64,000 nt of DNA. Source: Bin5 sp965200685. Its GTDB lineage: Bacteria; Chloroflexota; Anaerolineae; Caldilineales; Caldilineaceae. A program made the translations under genes and the position numbers. This document shows, one piece after another, positions 59,180 through 64,000 of this stretch. Every line of letters begins with the position of its first letter. Position 1 is the stretch's first letter. Location: assembly GCA_965200685.1 (NCBI GenBank), contig OZ241379.1, forward strand, positions 1,674,001 through 1,738,000, written 5' to 3'. The notes beneath the pieces are model-generated. The model was given only the letters and a program-made list of their open reading frames with translations. It did no database searches and was not told the origin of the DNA.

Positions 59180-60805
59180 TCACTTCTTGCCCTGTTGAAT
59201 CGTTGCTTGGATGAATGCGCGGAAGAGAGGATGAGGGTTGGTGGGGCGGCTCTTAAACTCCGGATGGAACTGGCTGCCCACCATAAAGGGATGATCTGCT
59301 ACTTCCACGATTTCGACCAGCCGGCCATCTGGCGAACATCCGCTTACTACCAGACCATGGGATTCCAGCACCTCTCGATAGGTATTGTTGAACTCAAAAC
59401 GATGGCGATGGCGCTCATTGATCAGACCAGTATATCCAGCGGCAGCATAGGCTGTAGCGGCTTGGGAGCCTGGCCGCAATTTACAGGGGTAGATTCCCAG
59501 GCGCATGGTACCGCCCATATCGGCAATATCCCGTTGTTCCGGCATGATATCAATGATAGGCATTTCCGTGCTGATATCGAATTCCGTACTGTTCGGTTCT
59601 TCGCTATCCAACATAGCCCGCGCGAATTCAATACAAAGGACCTGCATACCTAGGCACAGGCCTAAATACGGGACTTTGCCGGTACGGGCAAAGCTCGCGG
59701 CAATGATTTTGCCCTCAATACCACGATAGCCGAAGCCGCCGGGCACAATGATCCCCTGGACCCGCCCCAGTCGCTCCAGGTCCCGGCCTTTTTCCATGGC
59801 CTCCGAACTGATCCATTCGATGTCCAAATCAAACCCTTCGGCCAGGACAGCATGGGTCAGTGCTTCTTTGACACTCAGATAGGCGTCCTCCAGCTCAACA
59901 TATTTGCCCACAATCCCCACATGCACCCGTTCTTTCGGTCGGCCTAATTCAATGACAAACCGCTTCCAGCGGGCTAACCCTTCTGGGGAATATTGAGGAG
60001 TGGGTAGTTCTAGCTGGGCGACCAAAAGATCGCCCAGCCCAGCCTCTTCCAAGCTGAGGGGCACCTGATAGATCATGTCTACAGTAACCATGGGGATGAC
60101 TGCGTTCTGCTCCACATCACAGAACAAAGCAATCTTCTCCTGCACTTCAGCATCAATCGGATAATCGGAACGCACGATAATGACATCCGGCTGGATGCCA
60201 ATGCCCCGCAACTCCCGCACACTATGTTGTGTTGGTTTGGTCTTCAACTCTTTGCTGGCAGCCAAATACGGCAGCCATGTGAGATGAATGTAGAGAACGT
60301 TTTGAGGACCGACATCTTTACGCATCTGACGAATCGCTTCTAAGAAGGGCAATCCCTCAATATCGCCGACTGTGCCGCCGATCTCCACGAGGGCTACATC
60401 GGCATTGCTCAAGCGGGCCATCTGTCCGATGTGGCGTTTGATTTCATTTGTGACATGAGGGATCACCTGAATGGTGCCGCCTAGATAGTCTCCCCGTCTC
60501 TCTTTTGTGATTACATCATTATAGATCTGTCCGCTCGTCACATTGCTGAAGCGGTTGAGGTTTTCGTCGATGAACCGTTCATAATGACCCAAATCCAGGT
60601 CCGTCTCCGCGCCATCTTCCGTGACGAACACTTCGCCATGCTGGTATGGTGATATAGTGCCTGGGTCAACATTGAGGTACGGATCCAGCTTCATCGCCAC
60701 CACGCGGATGCCCCGGGACTTCAGCAGGCGCCCAATGGAGGCAACGGTTACACCTTTTCCCAGACCTGACACCACCCCGCCGGTAACAAAGATATATTTC
60801 GTCAT
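59180..60805 (-). CDS. pyrG: CTP synthase
   Basis: Converts UTP and glutamine to CTP. The product is 541 residues. The synthetase domain starts TKYIFVTGGVVSGLGKGVTVAS, with MKLDPYLNVDPGTISPYQHGEVFV and ALVEIGGTVGDIE. A class I glutaminase domain follows, with LGLCLGMQVLCIEFAR (nucleophile Cys near 390) and the His/Glu in SQFHPEFKSRPTNPHPLF near 520. Feedback by CTP and activation by GTP are family properties. It lies 65 bases upstream of yebC. Confidence 0.96.
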   Translation of the reverse strand: MTKYIFVTGGVVSGLGKGVTVASIGRLLKSRGIRVVAMKLDPYLNVDPGTISPYQHGEVFVTEDGAETDLDLGHYERFIDENLNRFSNVTSGQIYNDVITKERRGDYLGGTIQVIPHVTNEIKRHIGQMARLSNADVALVEIGGTVGDIEGLPFLEAIRQMRKDVGPQNVLYIHLTWLPYLAASKELKTKPTQHSVRELRGIGIQPDVIIVRSDYPIDAEVQEKIALFCDVEQNAVIPMVTVDMIYQVPLSLEEAGLGDLLVAQLELPTPQYSPEGLARWKRFVIELGRPKERVHVGIVGKYVELEDAYLSVKEALTHAVLAEGFDLDIEWISSEAMEKGRDLERLGRVQGIIVPGGFGYRGIEGKIIAASFARTGKVPYLGLCLGMQVLCIEFARAMLDSEEPNSTEFDISTEMPIIDIMPEQRDIADMGGTMRLGIYPCKLRPGSQAATAYAAAGYTGLINERHRHRFEFNNTYREVLESHGLVVSGCSPDGRLVEIVEVADHPFMVGSQFHPEFKSRPTNPHPLFRAFIQATIQQGKK

Positions 60806-60823
60806 GATCGGGAAATAAATTCC

Positions 60824-61267
60824 TCAGGCTACAGGGGCGTGCTCTGGCCCGCCTAGTGCTACCACAAAAGCAATAGCCCGTTCTCTGTCATGGCTCAAAC
60901 TTACAGACCATTCATGCAGGCCCATAGCTTGCGCCCGCCGCGCGGCCGCACCATGAAGCTGAACAGAGGGATCCCCCCGCTTATTTGAAACGATTTCTAG
61001 GTCGGTCCAGCGAATGCCATCCCGCCAAGCCCCTGTGCCGAGTGCTTTGGCAATGGCCTCTTTGGCTGCAAAACGGGCGGCCAAGGATTCTATACGCCCG
61101 GCACAGTAGCACAATTCTGCCTCTGTATAGACCCGAGCCAGAAACCTTTTCCCCGCTTTCTCGGTCGCGCTGTATCGGGAGATAGCCCGCTGAATGCGCT
61201 TAGTTTCTATGATATCAACGCCTGTTCGCAACATTTGTCTGTTGGTAGAACTGTAGGGAAGAGTCAT
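60824..61267 (-). CDS. acpS: Holo-[acyl-carrier-protein] synthase
   Basis: 147 residues. Attaches 4'-phosphopantetheine from CoA to apo-ACP. The N-terminal TGVDIIETKRIQRAI (Asp) and RIESLAARFAAKEAIAKAL (Glu/Lys) carry the Mg and CoA residues. The chain ends with WSVSLSHDRERAIAFVVAL. ATG 61267 overlaps the TAA of the upstream glycosyltransferase by one base (TAATG), so translation is probably coupled; ATG 61234 is the alternative and would give the standard N-terminus MLRTGVDII. Confidence 0.92.
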   Translation of the reverse strand: MTLPYSSTNRQMLRTGVDIIETKRIQRAISRYSATEKAGKRFLARVYTEAELCYCAGRIESLAARFAAKEAIAKALGTGAWRDGIRWTDLEIVSNKRGDPSVQLHGAAARRAQAMGLHEWSVSLSHDRERAIAFVVALGGPEHAPVA

Positions 61268-62277
61268 TACTCTCCACTCTGGGCAAAGCCATATATGTTA
61301 GAGACGATATAGAGCGGACGGCCCTTGACGTCGTCGTAGATGCGTGCCAGATACTCACCGATGATCCCCAAAAAAATCAATTGGACTCCGCCTAAAAACA
61401 GAACGATAATCAAAGTTGTCGCCTGACCGAAGAACGCATTGTTGCCGGAGAGACGGAGAACCACTGTGATGGCAATGCCGACCAGGCTCAATATTGCTAC
61501 AAGGAAGCCAAAGTAGGTACTGATCCGAAGGGGAATGTAGCTGAAACTGGTGATCGCATCCAAGGTCAGGCGAATCATCTTGGACAAAGGGTACTTGGTT
61601 TCACCGGCAAACCGCTCGGCTCGCTGGTATTCGATCCCGACATGGCGGAAACCTACCCAACTGCTGAGGCCGCGCATAAAACGGTGTTTTTCCCGCAATT
61701 GGCGCATTGTCAACACGACCCGGCGGTCCACGAGGCGAAACTCACCTGTGTTTAGCGGAATCTCCACATCTGTGATCCGGCGCAGAAGTTTGTAGAAAAT
61801 GCTGGCAGTCCATAGTTTGAAGCGAGATTCACCTTTCCTATGGGCGCGCACCGCGTAGACAACTTCATACCCTTCCCTCCATTTGCCAAACATTTCCACA
61901 ATTAGCTCTGGCGGGTCCTGTAGGTCCGCGTCAATGATAACGACAGCATCCCCTTGTGCATAATCAAGTCCGGCCGTGATGGCGATCTGTTGACCGAAAT
62001 TGCGGGAGAAATTTATGATTTTGACGCGCTTGTCCTGCTCGTGTAGCGCGGTCAGCAGAGAAAGTGAGCGGTCATAGCTGCCATCGTTGACGCAAATCAG
62101 TTCCCACGGCTCGCCGATTTTGTCCAAGATAGCGGTCAGGTGCCGGTAGAGTTCGGGAAGTACCTCCTCCTCGTTGAAGATCGGCACGATTACGGAGATA
62201 ACCGGGCGTTTGTCCGCAGTGATGAGCGTCGGTTTGAGCACTGCCTCTGGTAGACGCACCGCAATGGGTGTATACAT
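61267..62277 (-). CDS. Polyprenyl-phosphate glycosyltransferase (GT2, GtrB/DPM1-like)
   Basis: 336 residues. A GT-A domain with ISVIVPIFNEEEVLPELY near 29-46, ICVNDGSYDRSLSLL, INFSRNFGQQIAITAGLDYAQ and the metal-binding VIIDADLQDPPELI is followed by two C-terminal membrane helices (LRISTYFGFLVAILSLVGIAI, FFGQATTLIIVLFLGGVQLI). This is the GtrB/ArnC pattern of enzymes loading a sugar on undecaprenyl phosphate for surface glycans or protein glycosylation. TAATG-coupled to acpS. Confidence 0.92.
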   Translation of the reverse strand: MYTPIAVRLPEAVLKPTLITADKRPVISVIVPIFNEEEVLPELYRHLTAILDKIGEPWELICVNDGSYDRSLSLLTALHEQDKRVKIINFSRNFGQQIAITAGLDYAQGDAVVIIDADLQDPPELIVEMFGKWREGYEVVYAVRAHRKGESRFKLWTASIFYKLLRRITDVEIPLNTGEFRLVDRRVVLTMRQLREKHRFMRGLSSWVGFRHVGIEYQRAERFAGETKYPLSKMIRLTLDAITSFSYIPLRISTYFGFLVAILSLVGIAITVVLRLSGNNAFFGQATTLIIVLFLGGVQLIFLGIIGEYLARIYDDVKGRPLYIVSNIYGFAQSGE

Positions 62278-62488
62278 CTCTGTTACATAAACCTCATGAT
62301 TTGCAAAGATAGAATATGATCATACTGAAAATTGCAGGGTTGGTCAAGTGAATGATGTACGGAATGGCAGTTTATGGGCATGTCAGTTGCATGTTCGGTA
62401 AAAATCGGCTACCCTATCAGAACTGCAGTGGAGAGCCGTTACGATTCCTTCTCCACTGGTGTGATGACCATTTCACGGAGCCTGATTT
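62278..62488. other. Divergent intergenic region, nothing recognised
   Basis: About 210 bases between a leftward glycosyltransferase and a rightward dehydrogenase. It should hold promoters for both, but no consensus pair is clear. Confidence 0.35.
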
Positions 62489-63520
62489 ATGCCTACATTG
62501 CAGCCAACACCTTTAGCAGACTATACCAGTCGTATCTTCCAGGCAGTGGGTACCCCAAAGACGACAGCTGATTTGGTCGGACGGTCGTTGGTGGCGGCCA
62601 ATCTGGCCGGTCATGATTCCCATGGCGTCATCCGCATTATGCAGTACTTGAGACAGATCAGCGAGGACGAACTACGGCCCCAAGCCACACCACAGATTGA
62701 GCGGGAAACGCCGGTGATGGCTCTGGTCGATGGCCATCGCTGTTTCGGACAACTGGCCGCCAAAGTCGCCATAGAACTGGGCATCAACAAGGCGAAAGGC
62801 CAGGCAGTGGCGGCGGTCGGGCTGAAGCAATCTGGGCATGTAGGGCGATTAGGTGAATGGGTAGGGCTGGCAGCCGAGGCCGGATTGATTGCGCTGTCCT
62901 ATGTCAACGGCGGGCGTTCTGGCGGATTGGTAGCACCCTTTGGCGGCGCAGAACGTCGCTTGGGCACAAACCCCATCGCCGCGGCCGTACCGCTGGAAAA
63001 CCGGCCACCTCTGCTGCTGGATTTTGCCACCAGTGCTGTGGCGGAGGGAAAGGTGCGGGTCGCCTTGAACAGCGGCAAACCGATCCCCGAAGGCTGGGCC
63101 CTGGACAAAACAGGCGCGCGGACTCTGAATCCGGCAGACCTATACGATGATGGAATGCTCCTACCTGCAGCCGGCCACAAGGGCTACGGTCTGGCTCTTT
63201 TGTGCGATTTTCTGGGCGGGCTGTTGACCGGGGCCGGCGGCCCCGGACTGCCCGGCGCACTATTGGGCAATGGCGTGCTGTTTGTTCTTTTGAACATTGA
63301 AGCATTCCGTCCTTTGGCCGATTTCTTTGCCGATAGCACACATATCGCAGACCGCATCAAAGCGACAAAACCTGCGCGAGGCTTTGAGGAAGTGCTCCTG
63401 CCCGGCGAGCCGGAGGTGCGCTCGGCCCAGGCCCGCGCAGAGAGCGGGATTCCGCTAGATGAGACCACCTGGGCGCAGATTGTCGAAACCGCGCACAAGC
63501 TGGACGTCGCCAGCATCTAA
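62489..63520 (+). CDS. Malate/L-lactate/ureidoglycolate dehydrogenase family (LDH2) protein
   Basis: 343 residues. The family fold is evident from VAANLAGHDSHGVIRIMQYL near 37-56 (catalytic His), SGHVGRLGEWVGLAAEAG, GTNPIAAAVPLENRPPLLLDFATSAVAEGKV (cut: GTNPIAAAVPL and LLLDFATSAVAEGK) and AGHKGYGLALLCDFLGGLL. These NAD(P)-dependent enzymes oxidise 2-hydroxyacids or reduce imines; the substrate is open. A truncated sugar isomerase gene follows 44 bases downstream and may be in the same operon, which favours a sugar-acid substrate. Confidence 0.9.
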   Translation: MPTLQPTPLADYTSRIFQAVGTPKTTADLVGRSLVAANLAGHDSHGVIRIMQYLRQISEDELRPQATPQIERETPVMALVDGHRCFGQLAAKVAIELGINKAKGQAVAAVGLKQSGHVGRLGEWVGLAAEAGLIALSYVNGGRSGGLVAPFGGAERRLGTNPIAAAVPLENRPPLLLDFATSAVAEGKVRVALNSGKPIPEGWALDKTGARTLNPADLYDDGMLLPAAGHKGYGLALLCDFLGGLLTGAGGPGLPGALLGNGVLFVLLNIEAFRPLADFFADSTHIADRIKATKPARGFEEVLLPGEPEVRSAQARAESGIPLDETTWAQIVETAHKLDVASI

Positions 63521-63564
63521 AACCAGAGCAATTACGCTCCTCTATCTTGCACAGGAGTATACAC

Positions 63565-64000
63565 ATGTCACGAATCTCTACATCTTCCTGGAGCCTACAT
63601 AGGGCATTGGGAAGCCCGCCTCTCTTTGGCCCAGGGCAGCTATTCCCCAGCCCGTCTGCTGATGCGGCCATCAGCTTGCTAGAACTGCCAGCCGCCCTGG
63701 CCCGGGCCGACATCCACACATTGGAAATCGTCCACTTTCATTTTCCTAGTGCTGATGCCTCCTATATCATTGACCTCAAGGCTGCCTTACAGGAGGCTAG
63801 GGTCGAACTATTCAGTATTCTCATTGACGCCGGCGACATCACCCACCCAGACCCGTCCACCCGGGCCGAAGAGATGGTGTGGATTCGTTCATGGTTGGAC
63901 ATCGCCGCCCAATGTGGTGCAACCCACGCCCGTGTGGTAGGGGGCTATCAGCCGATTGAGCGCAACAACACACCCCTGATCGATCATCCGGTCGTACACT
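63565..64000 (+). CDS. Sugar phosphate isomerase/epimerase-like TIM barrel, 3' end outside window
   Basis: 145 codons are visible from ATG 63565 (AGGAG ahead) to the window edge without a stop. The visible part reads RISTSSWSLHRALGSPP, then LLELPAALARADIHTLEIVHFHF, LFSILIDAGDITHPD and SWLDIAAQCGATHARVVGG. The order (start strand, TLEI, SILID, ARVVGG) is the first half of an AP-endonuclease 2-type barrel. Ligands in the second half lie outside. It is probably co-transcribed with the LDH2-family gene. Confidence 0.75.
   Translation, partial: MSRISTSSWSLHRALGSPPLFGPGQLFPSPSADAAISLLELPAALARADIHTLEIVHFHFPSADASYIIDLKAALQEARVELFSILIDAGDITHPDPSTRAEEMVWIRSWLDIAAQCGATHARVVGGYQPIERNNTPLIDHPVVH

Overview
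This window reads as chromosomal DNA of a free-standing bacterial lineage, most likely a Chloroflexota member of the Anaerolineae/Caldilineae type. The phylum call is an inference. It rests on the gene content (an ECF sigma factor fused to a bifunctional-nuclease domain, LysM and lamin-tail surface proteins, phytanoyl-CoA dioxygenase and Gfo/Idh/MocA enzymes with TIM-barrel sugar isomerases), on a secreted LRR protein ending in FLPLVRR, and on GC content slightly above half by eye. No IS element, phage gene or CRISPR array was seen. One tRNA gene (Thr, CGT) was found.

Layout. 1-7.8 kb: end of a GNAT acetyltransferase, murA, a membrane protein, gyrB, a MazG-like pyrophosphohydrolase, the primary sigma factor and a methyltransferase; a parS-like palindrome lies at 7829-7844. 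8.3-8.8 kb: an OsmC-family gene with an in-frame TGA exactly where the peroxidatic cysteine belongs, followed by a SECIS-like hairpin, hence a probable selenoprotein. 8.8-15.5 kb: arginine and carbamoyl-phosphate genes (argC, a SpoU methyltransferase, argB, argD, an argA-like acetyltransferase, carA), preceded by a consensus promoter, a short leader ORF with tandem Arg codons and a terminator that together look like an attenuator. 15.5-24.8 kb: sigma-nuclease fusion, LysM protein, a large plant-type LRR surface protein, a PhyH/Gfo-Idh pair, an SDR protein, ogt and nurA. 25-36 kb: M1 peptidase lipoprotein, fluoride channel, a fucosidase-led carbohydrate cluster, a second LRR protein, an enolase-superfamily enzyme and an AI-2E-family permease. 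36-44 kb: tsaD, a wecA/tagO-type transferase, asnS, a LysM-LTD protein and secA.

45.06-45.48 kb holds the most striking non-coding structure: thirteen exact TTATCCCCA nonamers plus a variant, in both orientations, ending in a box - C-rich spacer - TAC/TAA/ACT triplet tract. This matches the DnaA-box/DnaA-trio architecture of a bacterial chromosome origin, although no dnaA or dnaN is adjacent. The parS-like site and gyrB about 37-42 kb away fit an origin-proximal region.

45.5-64 kb: M23-like peptidase, FmdB zinc ribbon, a protein with a UvrD-tail-like domain, murJ, YugP protease, a cupin, a four-gene BMP-type (nucleoside-like) ABC uptake operon, tRNA-Thr, and a long leftward housekeeping series (efp, ruvA, ruvC, yebC, pyrG, acpS, a polyprenyl-phosphate glycosyltransferase). 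The window ends with an LDH2-family dehydrogenase and a truncated TIM-barrel isomerase.
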